Shown here: positions 1-11,190 of the stretch, piece by piece | Numbering within the stretch: the first letter of the stretch is position 1 | Layout: every line of letters starts with the position of its first letter | NCBI GenBank assembly: GCA_029204225.1 | Contig: CM055094.1 | Location: forward strand, 20,751,407 to 20,815,406 | DNA length: 64,000 nt | Source: Diphasiastrum complanatum | Lineage: Eukaryota; Streptophyta; Lycopodiopsida; Lycopodiales; Lycopodiaceae | Reading direction: 5' to 3' | Translations under genes and position numbers: made by a program | Notes under the pieces: generated by a model | What the model saw: only the letters and a program-made list of their open reading frames with translations | Database searches by the model: none | Told to the model about the DNA's origin: nothing

Positions 1-2
1 CA

Positions 3-95
3 CTTCAAAGAGCTGCATTTGTGAAGTTAAAGTCAGCCCTAGGGTTGATAGCAATTCTATGTTATCTTCAAACTAGTTGGGAGGAGGAGTGTTAA
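3..95 (+). pseudogene. 3' end of a Ty1/copia pol (RNase H C-terminus), cut by the window edge
   Basis: An open frame enters from the left edge and stops at 93-95. It contains LQRAAFVKLKSALGL, which fits the last residues of copia polyproteins just after the RNase H domain. The frame ends in a purine-rich run (GGGAGGAGGAG, 79-89) that resembles a polypurine tract, and the stop codon overlaps the first bases of a likely LTR. That geometry is also seen in the complete copia element at 17549-23971. The body of the element lies outside the window, so its integrity cannot be judged. Confidence 0.55.
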
Positions 96-740
96 ATTTA
101 CACAAGCTAGTTTGCATAAATTCCACTTGTAAATGACTTTGAGGCCATGATGTGGGATGTCACACATGCCAAAAGCATAGGATACCTTATTCTAAGTCAA
201 ATTATTAACCTAGCTTTGGAATGGTACCTTTGGAATGTGTCCAAAGAGTGCATAGATAGGGTAGAAAAAAAGTAGGAGCTTAAAATAGTAGTTTTTGCAT
301 TGTTTTTGGATCTCGAGGTATCGACCCTAAATAGGGTGGATCAACTGGATTTTTAGGTTGGATGTTAGGGTTAGGTTGTGATGATTACATAGAAGCCGTA
401 ATACGCTCAAATTCGAGCTCTACATGTATAAATATGTGATGGGATTTCCATCCAATTATGAGCAAAATTGAGATTTTCCTTCTTGACTAGTTTGAGTCTA
501 TGATCTGACTGATGAATGCTATTGGCTTATGATTTTTTATGATCATTGAATGAGATTGGAGCTGCAGGTACAGTACACAAGCAGCAGCAAGCCGTACATC
601 CACATGTGTGAAGCGTTTTGGAGCTAATTCATGGAGTTCAAGCCAAGATAAACTAGGAATCAATACATTGATTAGTAATCTAGCTTCTAGATCTTGTTTG
701 GATTCTAAGTAGGTGCTTTCTCCATCATTTATAGAATCAA
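90..740 (+). repeat. Probable 3' LTR of the left-edge copia element (right end unresolved)
   Basis: The sequence begins TGTTAAATTTACAC directly after the polypurine-like tract at 79-89, as an LTR should. A TATAAATA motif lies near 427-434. No second LTR is in the window and no matching terminal CA with an inverted repeat was found, so the right boundary is only a guess. Confidence 0.35.
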
Positions 741-1224
741 ATGGGTTTATTTTGCTGTATTTTTATTAAAAAAGAACCCCAACCTCCTGCTATTGGAAAA
801 CTGGGTAATAAAGGAGAGTTTGTTGATGTCTTAGTTCAGGACTATAATGTGGTTGCAGTTGTCAAGGAAATTGTGGAAGAGATGCCATTTGACACTGCAA
901 TGGCTCCTCAAAAAAAAAAAATGTAAATGATCTTGATGATTTATGGGAGTAATAAATTCTCTTTTATTTTAGAAAGCAATTGCGTTTATATTTCTTGAAA
1001 TATTGTGTATTGAAATCTTTTTGATTAATTTAATGTTTTTAAATTTGTTTGTATTAAAAATATAGATTTAGCAGTTTTATAATTATTTGAATATTAGCAA
1101 AACTAAAATTGCAACGAACTGTCAGTTTTCTAATATTTTAATTTTTCGTTGTGTTTTTATAAGAAGTTTTTAGAAATAATTTCATTTGCAATCATTTAAT
1201 GTTTAAATATAAGTAAGGATTTAT
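741..1224. other. AT-rich stretch without a recognisable gene
   Basis: A 61-codon reading frame (741-926) with no recognisable motif ends in an A-run. The rest is AT-rich with T and A homopolymers. I see no gene or RNA here. Confidence 0.5.
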
Positions 1225-2299
1225 ATACTGATTAAAATTTTGTCATAATTTAAAAAAAAAAATTCTTGATACAAGAATTGTAATTTAAAACACTTTTAAC
1301 ATTTTAAAAAAAAATTAAAAACTTTTGTTTTAATGAGCAAAAAGTTTATTTTTAGTTATTCTAATAGTTGTGTCCAATGATTTTATTTTGAATAGTATTA
1401 TTATTTCATATAAGCTAATTTGCATATTAATAAAAATCTATTAAAAAAATTTTAGTAGCTTAATTAATTTTCATGCAAAATACAATATTTTTTTTTGGAT
1501 TACAATATCTTTATTTGAAGCATTTTAAATATGGGTATTTTTTTTATAAAATTAAAAAAAAAAGTGAAAAAAAAATAATGGGTCTCCATGTCATTTCTTT
1601 TTTTTTTTGGTCATCGTGTTTCATGATGAACAATCTTAGTAAATTCTTCTTTGGTGCATCCTTCCAAAATCAGATGAATGGCTTTTTTCTTTGGCTACAC
1701 AAGCCCACCAGAGATGTTGTCAAGTCACACCTATTTTGTTCGGTGGTTTCTGGACAGAATATGAGAAAAATAAAGAAGTATACATGATATAAAAGAAAGA
1801 AAGGACAAGGGAGTGGTGCAAAAGAAGACTTACCGACTAAAAGACTAAACTTTTACAGGGATTAACTGGCTCACAGGATGTTGAGGATCTGCATAGAAGA
1901 ACTCTCACTAGGAATACGGTGGATCGACTACAACTCAGCACGAACAAGGACAAGGCAAAGATATTTCTACATTTACGCTACTGCAATAGAATGTTTGAGA
2001 CCATTCATGTGAGACACTTTTACACTTGTATTTTATTACAGTTCTTTGGCCTTATATACACAAGTCCTTCCATGATATTGAGTTTGCTTGGTCATACTTA
2101 CCTAACATCAAAAGTGAATGGTACTTTTTGTTTGATGTTTTTTGCAATTTTGAAATTGAAAATATATCTTTATGTTCTTGCTCTTTTCTAAAACATTTCA
2201 AAGATTTCATTTCAGAAAAATTTGATTATGTCTTAGCTATTTAGGAAAAACATCATTGAACTCTTGTTTTAAATCTTGCATTAAAAGCTGTTCTTGATG
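1225..2299. repeat. Module G copy 1, AT-rich left part
   Basis: This stretch matches 60208-61480 almost base for base apart from indels. The largest difference is about 195 bp present at 60683-60878 and absent near 1737. It has no convincing coding content and precedes the 3' end of the minus-strand gypsy relic. Confidence 0.7.
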
Positions 2300-3330
2300 C
2301 TAATTTTTGGTGTTAAAGCATATTAACACATTCACATCACAATGCATACAAGATTTCAAAACAAGATGAAAAAGCTCATACTTAGAATTATGTAGTTTTT
2401 CCATAACTTCCGCCGAGGAAACCATCGGTGATGGGAGTACATTAGTCTCCCCATAAATAGAGACTATCTGGTCAAACTTATCTTTCAATACAATATTATG
2501 GTTTTTAAAATCTATTTTCAACGAATCTGATTTATCAAAAAACCATTCATATCCTAGGATTACATAAGTTCTATCAAGATTCATAACATGGAAGTCGAGC
2601 CGCTCAACATGATCTTGCATCCAAAGCTCCAAATTAGGGACTTTCACATCCCAAACTTCTGTGTCTGACCCTAAGGCTAGAGCACCACATAAGGTTGATC
2701 ACTGGCCATGGTGGGCACCCGAAGCTTCTATACAAGCTGCACATTCAAAAAGTTGTGAGTACCTCCAAAATCAAACAATATACTTATATCTTTCCCTAGA
2801 ATATTGCCTTTAACTCGAAACCATTGATTAGACTTGAAAGAAAGTGTACTGAAGTTACAAGTATATTCACAACCATTTAACCAATCAACTTCAATTCACA
2901 ACCATTTAACAAATCGTCTTTCAATTTACCTGTTGGTAAATCCATCGCCATGAAACTTGATGATTTATTTTCCCTCTCGGATCTCTGTTTGGCAAGATGC
3001 CCAAGTTTGTGGCATAGCAAGAAAAGGTTCTCCTTTATTGTTGCAATCTACCCTTTGTCCTTTATAACGGGCGTCTTTTTGTTCTTCATCTTCTTATTGT
3101 GTTGGCAAGAAGTAGCTTCTAGTTCATCAAAAAATAGATTTTTTATCTTATTATTTTTTGGCTTTTCATTCTTAGGCTTTTGGGCTGATTGGCTGTGCAT
3201 ACTCTTTCGTGAGGCAATCACGGTGCTATTGTAGGCTTTAGCTACTCAGATAGCATCTTTCAATATGGAGGACATTCCATTTGCACTCCTTTTGGTAATC
3301 GGCTGACAATCCATACTATGAATTGCCACT
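2300..3330 (-). pseudogene. Ty3/gypsy-like gag-protease relic, copy 1
   Basis: On the minus strand a degenerate zinc knuckle (core LCHKLGH, near 2990-3020) is followed by a retropepsin-like region. The active-site block DFGGTHNF is encoded near 2750-2772, where the usual motif is D-S/T-G-A. After frameshifts and stops, a 115-codon frame (2300-2647) carries LDRTYVILGYEWFF, matching the conserved ILG-x-x-W block of Ty3/gypsy proteases. Stops between the blocks and the broken zinc ligands show it is dead. No reverse transcriptase or integrase follows, so only the gag-protease junction is kept. It is homologous to 34200-35216 and 61483-62420. Confidence 0.7.
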
Positions 3331-3572
3331 GTGCCAATTTCTAATCAAAGACCCTTAAGTGATTATTAGAAGCCTTTTTCAAATGGAAAAATAATAGCAT
3401 ACACCTCTAAAAGGATACGGTTGAATTGCTTTTTTTTTAAGGCTTTCAATTGCCTAAACCCAAAAAGCAAATAGGGAAAAAGTAATGGCAAACTTGAATG
3501 CAATAAAGGAACTTCCAAAATCCCTATTCAAGAGCAGAAAATCCAAAATTCCCCCCCCCCCCCCCCCCCCCC
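3331..3572. other. Module G right end with a C22 homopolymer (3551-3572)
   Basis: There is no coding content. The run of 22 C at 3551-3572 sits at the seam between module G and inverted module E. Equivalent C or G runs of different length occur at the matching place in other copies (16762-16779, 35457-35467, about 44396, about 55435, about 62660). Confidence 0.7.
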
Positions 3573-4335
3573 AATTAATATAACTAGTAACATTATTCTC
3601 AAAGCATCTACGATGAGCTACAAACAACACTTGGAGAATAAAGAATTAGGAATCTGTCAAATACTCTTGCATCTAGTATTTGGAAAGTCAGACACAATGA
3701 TAGTATCATAAGAATGAGTTAGAGAAGCTTGTGAAGCCATCCAGAGGTGTGTTGTTGTTTAGTCCCACATAGTTGCCTAGATACATATCAAGCCACCCCA
3801 AGTTACCCATCATGTTGTCCCAAGCTAAGATGAACAAACAATTAGCTATTATTTTGAGTGACAACCATGAACCTATCATAGTTTCAAGTGACACCGATAT
3901 ACTAAGCTACTCCCAAATAGACCCTTCCCCAAGGAGCTTCTCTCTTGAAACTATAGCAAGAAGCCGCTTATTCAAAGGAACAATCAAGGGTTGAGTAGGC
4001 AGTAAAGACCAATAAGTTAGAATCAATGCATAATTTGTTATTAGCTAAAATAATTGATGATAGATTATGAGCACCTAGTGACAAGTAGGGCAAGGAAAGA
4101 GGATGTACACTCTACTTTGCTATGTGCTTGAAGGTATGTTGAGCATACTTGGAATATGAAGAACATGAAAATATTAGTAGTCTAGCAAAAATGCTTAGAG
4201 TAGCATTAGATTATGAACGAAAGTGGACATTTCAAAAGTAGTGGAGAGATAGATTAACAGTTGAGTGCCATATCCATTGGCCCTAGATGAATATAATGTT
4301 CAATTTGAAAGCTCCAATCAACAATTGTTATTGGT
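3573..4335 (-). repeat. Inverted, deleted copy of module E
   Basis: The reverse complement matches parts of 15830-16780, including the segments around the 70-codon ORF end (16250-16380) and the stretch before the G-run. The N-terminal part of that ORF is missing. A shorter inverted piece recurs at 62690-62895. Confidence 0.7.
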
Positions 4336-4984
4336 CATTACTTCTTGCTGCCTACAATGCAGACGCAGAGATTGTACACTAAATTGGCACTCACCCTTCC
4401 ACAAAATCCTCTAAAGTAAATCAAATGATAGACCACAATCATTAGCACTCTCCACATTTCCAGTGGCTTAAAAAAGCCTCCCTCCTCTGACTCAAACCAT
4501 CCTATTTTTTTTTTCCTTCCGCAACCAGCTTCTGCAAAACCCACAAGGACCACAAATACTTCGTTTGCGGTCTCTTTGTGGTTGATTAAACTTTTGTCGC
4601 CAACCAATTAGCAGCGACTCTTCGACTAACTTACTAACAACCCCCAAAAGTAGCTTTTCCTTAATCCTAATGCCCTAACCTTTTCGTTACCAAAGATACT
4701 CATTGGCCTCTTATCATTTTGGCCTTCTTTGCAATTACTTTAACAATGACCCATCCCAAACTATCTATTCGTAAATGTTTAAACAGCATATATTGGCCTT
4801 CATAACACTTAAACCATTACTACTAAACCATGTATATTATAACCACATTGCGTTGGCCCTGACTGGCCTAGCACGTATCCTCAGTGGACAAAAGATGACT
4901 CCCACCGAGTCTCACTATTGACCCCGTTTGACTCGTTTGTGGTGTCTCAAGAGCTTGCTATCATTGTCGCTTTCACTCTCATCC
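4336..4984. other. No recognisable gene
   Basis: A minus-strand 89-codon frame (4338-4607) has no motif I recognise. The stretch has no other copy in the window. Confidence 0.4.
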
Positions 4985-5103
4985 GAAGTATGTGCTTATG
5001 CTTCTTGGTTTCCAAGGGGAGGCTCGAACCTGAGACCAAAGAAACTTTGGATGTCAAGCGTTAACCAATTGAGCCAACTCCCTTGGTATGAAGTATGTGC
5101 TTA
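4985..5103 (-). mobile_element. tRNA-derived retroposon (SINE-like) with 14-bp target duplication
   Basis: A 91-bp insert (4999-5089) is flanked by perfect 14-bp direct repeats GAAGTATGTGCTTA at 4985-4998 and 5090-5103. On the minus strand the insert contains GGCTCAATTGGTTAACG, which fits the RNA polymerase III A box, and GGTTCGAGCC, which fits the B box. Its ends, CCAAGGGAG and CTCCCCTTGG, can pair like an extended acceptor stem. The D, anticodon and T stems are imperfect, so this is better read as a tRNA pseudogene or short SINE than as a working tRNA. The long direct repeats point to target-primed reverse transcription by LINE machinery. Confidence 0.6.
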
Positions 5104-6087
5104 CGACCATGTGCTTACAGAATGCACTATGTCGGTATCATCAATAGTGAAGGCCTTGTACGGTTTCACTAGTTCAACAGACCCCAACATTTTAGGTAAG
5201 GCAGTGGCCGCCATTGTTGTTGGTGACGATGTTTCACCCAAACTCCTTCTCACCGGTACCAATCTCTCCTGCCGTAGTGGCTGCAATAAAAGCTGCTAGT
5301 TACTATCCACAATCCCTGACATGAGTCGTGGTGTCGGCCATATCGACATAATCTGATTCAACCATTGTGGGGTTAAAAACGTATACCACCCGTTGAAAAA
5401 CAACTCATGTACATGCTTTATGGCTATTGTGGCAAAATTAAGAAACTCCAAAGTACTGTAAGTTTTAAAATTCTTTGTGGCATTGTCTTTCAATATTTTC
5501 TCAATAAACCCTTCCGCTTAACTAGTTGGGGAAAAGCCGCCTCCCACCAACCACAACACAATCGCCACAATAATGGATATGATACATCAATATGGTTCAC
5601 AATATTATACACCATATTGAAATCTTAACAAACTTCTGCTTATATACCCAGGCTTTGAGTTTAGCCTACTTGTGAATCGTCTGATAATGCAACGTATTAT
5701 GTGTAACTAAATACTTCTTCGTTTCATATACATACCGTAATGCAAAAAGCAAAGTATTCCCTACCAAAACCTCTACACCATCAAAATTTTGAATCTTTAG
5801 TCGACCTTGTAAAATGGCCCATGCTAGGACGGCTTGCGACTTCAAATCGAGCTCCTAACATAACTCATATAATTCATGCAGCTCCCATGGTTCATTTCGT
5901 TCCTCCCTCGTTAAATCCCTCAACCTTGGCAAGAACAAGTAATCAATATTCCATGTATGTTCTATATTTCACATAAATAGCTAGGGTTGCTGAGCCTTGT
6001 ATAAATTGATTACCTCCCTGACCAATCTTGTCCTTGCATGCTTAACCCTGGGCTATCGCGATACAAGAATTAGAATTTGGTCTTGTG
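5104..6087. other. No recognisable gene
   Basis: Several minus-strand frames of 60-65 codons (5101-5286, 5296-5493) abut in different frames and could be a decayed gene. They contain no motif I can name and have no other copy in the window. Confidence 0.4.
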
Positions 6088-6430
6088 TTAGAAAACCCAT
6101 ACTTTGCTACTGTTGTTGTGGAGCCGTCCCAGCCATTTTTTCTTGCGACACTGAGCTTGTTCTTTCTACTGAGCAGCTTTTACTAGTAACATCTTAGCTT
6201 CATCCTGTAGCTTTTTACATTCCTCCTCCTTGTCATGAAGTTCTACCTCCATGTCGGACAATTGCTCCTAAGCCCATTGCAGTTCCGCCATGGCCCTGTC
6301 GCAAGTTGGCTTGCTCTTACACAAACTCCAAGTGCGATAACCAGTCGTTACATTGCCCTGAAATACACAAAAATCCTTGATTTTTGGCAAGTTTCTTTTC
6401 CAACTGTAAATTCTCCTCTCTCAAAAATCC
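6088..6430 (-). pseudogene. Decayed coiled-coil protein fragment
   Basis: The minus strand encodes a heptad-like, charged stretch including EENLQLEKKLAKNQ and, in another frame, DMEVELHDKEEECKKLQDEA, ending at a TAA at 6088-6090. The second part is interrupted by two TAG codons at positions where CAG (Gln) would fit the heptad pattern. The composition is typical of a long alpha-helical coiled coil. I cannot assign the parent gene, and nothing else in the window matches it. Confidence 0.4.
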
Positions 6431-8640
6431 TTAGTCTTCTGCAAATAGTAACCTGAATAAATGTCGCATACGAATCTTGTAAGGAAGTCATATTTGTTTA
6501 TGAAAGTCGTTTCCTTCGAAGAGTGATAATAAGCAATTTTCAAGTCTAGTTATTGCCATAACAGTGATAGCATAAAAAGCCATGTCAATCAAGATACATT
6601 TACGTATGAAACGAAGTATCTGCTTAATTTTAAGCAAAGAGAACATAAGCAAACACATATCTTATCATTTGGTCTCATTATGAAGATGCTAGAAATAACA
6701 CATACATATATGAGAACGTACTCCGAATCTGGCAATGGAATCGGGATGCAATATTTCAGTATAGAAGTCACTGTGAAGATAGAGACATGTGACATTATTT
6801 ATCATTGCATGCACTCAACATATCGTAAACCATAAGTCACAAAGTGATTGAACCAACTTTCATAATATAGTAGTTCATTGTCTACCAGCGCCGACCCATC
6901 AGTAGTTATGAAGAGACAGATCTCTACGTATTCTGTAGTGCTATCATCGTTGTCCTTTCAGCAATAAAGGTGCAACATATATGTTTAAACAGCTATACAA
7001 TCAATCGATTGCTTTGAAGACAGTGTAATCGTTGTTCCAGCGGAAGTGTTGGTGATCTATGAAGTACAAGTATCAAGCAATACTTGTTTATGTTCATGAA
7101 TGCAAAGAGTAGAGAAGCGCTGTCAGCAAATGATCAGCGTGTACATAACTCATCTTACTACCACAACTTTTTGTGCAAAGATAGAACCATCATTTAAGCA
7201 TTGCCATAAGAGCAGTAAATCGTGATTTACAGCATATACTTCATTCTGAAATGGGTGGAGAGCATTCGTCATATGAGTATCATACCAAAAGGTATTGGAT
7301 CATGATCCAGCGCCTTCTTTATGCCATAGTTTACACTTAATCAAACATTCTACACAAGCATTTCTTCCGTATGCTATCAAAGTGAAGAGTAATAGCGAAA
7401 AAGGACATACCGTTCTGTAAACTGTAGATGGGCGCCACCATGCAAGAGCCGATATGAGGAAGATGAGGAGGAGGAGGAAGCGTAGTGAAGGTGTTGATAG
7501 TGGCGCCCTCTTTTATAACTTTTTTGATAGCATGAAAATGGAGGGAAGTTTCATTTTTTGAATTTTGAACCCGTCACAATTTACTTTTGAATATACATCA
7601 TAAGGCATAAGATGACTAATAAAACCACACAGTACGATCACAAATATTCTGACGAGGCAAGGTTACATATCATTGAGTATCGTTCATATGAGAGAGAGAG
7701 AGAGAGAGAGAGAGAATTTCACATAGTTCCTCTTGACAAAGCAAGACCAAAACCTTTGAAGCCTTTATTCATAAACCAACAAGGTACAGTAAAGCTGAAA
7801 AGTCAAATACAGTACAGTAAAGAAGTGATATAGTCGAATGGAGTAGAAACCAAGTATTTTCTGTACTTAGGGTCTTTAACAGTCATCTAGAATGGCATAC
7901 ATTTGTGAAGAGACACTTTATCTTTCGAGCATATGTGATGCTTGCAAATTCTTAAAACCTGTTTGGAAAATTCTTACCTAGATGATTGTAGCAGTGGTAT
8001 CTTGTGAGGATGCCATGTTTTAGTCCCCTCGAGTGCTCTTTGCCTTCCTTAGTATTAAACCATTTATAATGTTATTGTTAGCCTTTTTGAAAGCAAAAGT
8101 AAGTACTTTATGGAGAGCCTACCATTCACTACTTATACAAATCTGAAGCGAATGGTTTAATGTGCATACATGTGCAGACGCTTATAGCTTTATGGCTCGA
8201 AGCCAAACCTAACCAAAAACGAAGATAGTAGTAATATTCGATGCTATAGAGAGTGCAAGTTCCATTTGTTAGTGCTAATATACAGTAGTATTCCCTTTGC
8301 AAGAGCAGTCATTCGCAAGTATGATAACGAAACTGGTTATAGCATGAGGTATAGTAATCATAAACAGAATGTGCCAGCAACTGAGTTGTATGTTTTGATA
8401 AAAGTATGAAACAACCATAGCATCGTTTCTGGAGTACATACGTAGCCCTTAGTTACTTAAGCAACAACCACATATTCATGTTGTCCATTGAAAGATAGTA
8501 ACGTATAATGTAAACTATAGTTATCACACCAAGATATCATCCATTCATATCCATGATAAGGAGCTTGAAACCAAACAACCCTTCATGAGTTAGGAAGTGC
8601 TTCATCGCTAGTCATTATGAAGCTTCTGTCTCAGCTTATC
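6431..8640. other. Intergenic stretch with a short GA microsatellite (7691-7715)
   Basis: No gene, RNA or repeat shared with the rest of the window was found, apart from the (AG)n run at 7691-7715. It appears to be the largest non-repeated stretch in the window. Confidence 0.4.
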
Positions 8641-9470
8641 ACATATGATGTTCTCCTTTTGTCATATTTGGAGAGATATGTACAACCGATAATTGGGTTA
8701 AAGGTAATTGTAATATTCAGAAAGTTCACCAAATTACATGTGTTGTCGTTTCCGTCTATCTCAAGGTATTCCAGGGGATAGATCCAAAAAGGATTGTCAG
8801 GTGTTCTTGGTCGAGTCTTGTTTAGGAAACGTCCAACCGTATGATTATTGATAAAGCATATATCGTCAATGTACCTGAACGAATATTTGAAGTCGTTTAT
8901 AAATTTAATCTGCCCTAATCTTGCAAGCCTCTTAATAAACTGCATTTCAAAAAAAGAAAGGCACCAGTTATAAGACATTGGTCAATGTGAAAAGCCCATT
9001 GGTATTCCCCCGACCTGTCGCCAAGTATGATCCCCAAGTCAGATAATGCAATTGTCTATCAAATAGGAATTCCAAATGCATAAGGTATTCTTGCGGTCTA
9101 TAGTACTCCATTCATATGAACCTGTATTTTTCGAAGCCCATTTAAAATCATTGGTTCCAGATATTCGTTTGTATTTGAGCAATTTGATTTTGGCAATCTT
9201 AAATGCCGAACAAATCATTTTAGTCATAATAGTTTTCAAATCGTCAATCCCGTTCAAAGGAATATTTCTTTTGTGGGGGTAACCTAATTCTTTGCTTGCT
9301 GGTTTTTTGAGTTTGTAATGCAATTTCAGGCTGAAATTTTCAGCACACAAGGCTTGTAGGAGGGCGAGTTCCTGCATCCATCTAATGTGTGGTTTCGACC
9401 CATTTTGGTGCTGATTTTTTAGATTTGATGCTTGCTATTTTTTGTGTCTTGTAGGGCACATTTAGGGTTT
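8641..9470 (-). pseudogene. Reverse transcriptase relic, module R copy 1 (possibly Penelope-like)
   Basis: The minus strand encodes an N-terminal segment (9039-9377), then a stop, then GDHTWRQVGGIPMG (GIPMG near 8995-9010), then FRYIDDICFINN (YIDD near 8859-8873), and further on LSKYDKRR. The Q-x-x-GIPMG and YxDD blocks are reverse-transcriptase motifs 4 and 5 (palm). The order and spacing, and the later YDKR block, resemble Penelope-like or related non-LTR enzymes more than copia or gypsy; that assignment is my inference. In-frame TGA codons sit just before motif 4 and just after it (near 8988). No GIY-YIG nuclease is seen. Copies lie at 11191, 35491 and 62900. Confidence 0.6.
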
Positions 9471-10240
9471 GAAAAAGTTTATCTTCTTGGCTGGTTTTTA
9501 TGGCAAGACGTTTGAGCCCACCTATATATATATATATATATATATCTAGGTTCACTCAAGCCTATGTGGCACAGGGCCCAGTTGGCTTAACGTACAAGGT
9601 TACGGTAGGCCTACATGGCTTGCCACATGGCAACTCTCAAGCCTTCATGATTTGCCATGTGGCAGACCTACGTGGCTTGCCATGTGGTAGTGTGTGATAG
9701 GCTTCGCAGAGAGCAGACCACGTAGGCAGAGCCTAGTTGGCTTGCCAGCCTATTATGGGCCTACGTGGCTTGCCACGTGGCTAACCCCAAGCCTGCATGA
9801 TTTGCCACATGGCAGTCATACATGACTTGCCACGTGGCATCTTATGACAGCCTTGGTCGATAGCAGGCCTATGTGGCCTACTACACAAGTCAATGGTAGG
9901 CCATGTGGTAAACCACACAAGCCTATGGTAGGACTATGTGGTTTGCTACCTGGCAGTTTATGAGCCCCCTCTTTCTCTCTCTAGGTCCACTCAGGCCTAC
10001 GTGGCAAAGTCTGGATGGCTTGCCACACAAGCCTATGTTAGACCTAAGTGTTTGCAAATCCTTAGTGGCAAGACATGCCATGAGGTAGACCTACATGGTT
10101 TTCCATGTGGCAGGCCTACGTGGCTTTCCATGTGGTAGCTTGTGAGATCCACCTCTTTCTCTCTCTAGATCCACTCAGGCCTACATGGCAGAGCTGGTTG
10201 GCTTGCAACACAAGCCTATGGCAAGCCTATGTAGAAACCT
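9471..10240. repeat. TA microsatellite (9523-9545) and CCACGTGG-type minisatellite
   Basis: A TA run is followed by about 700 bp of imperfect short repeats of the type CAAGCCTACGTGGC and TTGCCACGTGGCA. Their core, CCACGTGG or CCACATGG, is palindromic. Longer units starting with a CT-rich run and GGTCCACTCAGGCC recur near 9968 and 10151, giving a higher-order period of about 180-200 bp. The same repeat follows each reverse-transcriptase relic and precedes three of the four H3-like genes. Confidence 0.85.
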
Positions 10241-11040
10241 TGGCTGATTCCCTATCAGTCTATTGATTCTTCTCTTTGAGATATGTTACAGTTTGCCACG
10301 TTCTTGGTTGGGTTTCACTTCTGCTTATTACCAAGCTTCACGAGTTTCTTATGAATTAGTCCTCTCGATTTATTACCCACTCATGCAAAGAAATCTCATC
10401 GTGTTGTAGTTATATCCAACCTGTCACAGGATACTCGGGCAATGTTCACTCCTGAACTGTACTCACATTACTTGAAAACATGCAAGTCCTGATGCTCATA
10501 AATGGATTAGCCTATTACTCGGATGAACACCTAATAAATTCCTACTCCTACTTTGCTGCAGAATCGAATGAAATAGATCCTTGTGAATGAAACTAATCTA
10601 ACATGCAACAAACATAATTAAGAAACAAGAAATAAAAAGCTAAATTAGAAAGCATTTCAAAGAACAAGAATCAAGAAACACACATTTCTTGATTAGTCAG
10701 GCCACCATATGGTGGCCTTCTTCTGATTGCAGGGCTACGTTGGAATTGATTTTTATAGGATCCAACCCTCAATCCCAAAAGTACTCCTAATTCATAAGGA
10801 ATGCCATGGATTGATAATCGGCACTTTCTCAAATGCACATGTCAACACTAGACCTATATTTGTAGCCAAAGTCTAGTAGTTGTAGCCTTAACTCGTCGTA
10901 CGTTGACCTTTCTGAAATCCCTGGAATCATAGGCCACTTGATAGCTTCACCTATTGGTTGTTCAGTTCGCCACGGATCTCTTCTTTTAATAGGCATGTAA
11001 AAGAGATCAACCCTTTTCCAAGACGGTGCCCTTAGGTACT
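10241..11040. other. Module R non-coding tail
   Basis: This stretch is duplicated at 12751-13440 and 37016-37760. A roughly 40-codon reading frame near 10300-10407 is kept in all copies but has no recognisable motif. A short inverted repeat, GGCCACCATATGGTGGCC, lies near 10699-10716. No gene is supported. Confidence 0.5.
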
Positions 11041-11190
11041 CTTGTAGTTGCAGCCGTCGAGAGGTGTGTTGTTGTTTTATTAGTTGCCTAGATACATATT
11101 AAGCTACCCCGAGTTACCACAGGTCTATTATATGAGTTAAACATAGGTCTATTTGAGGCAAGGTGTATATATTGCAAAAAGCGAAAAGGA
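11041..11190 (-). repeat. Short inverted piece of module E at the start of module R copy 2
   Basis: The sequence around 11060-11125 matches 62835-62895, where it is continuous with a longer inverted module E fragment. It shows that R copy 2 was copied from a context like that of R copy 4, not from R copy 1. Confidence 0.5.

Noticed and set aside
741-926. 61-codon plus-strand frame
   Set aside because: No motif, no second copy in the window and an A-run at the end; chance ORF is likely.
9547-10230. CRISPR-like array
   Set aside because: Units are degenerate, of varying spacing and palindromic, typical of eukaryotic minisatellite; nothing else suggests a prokaryote.
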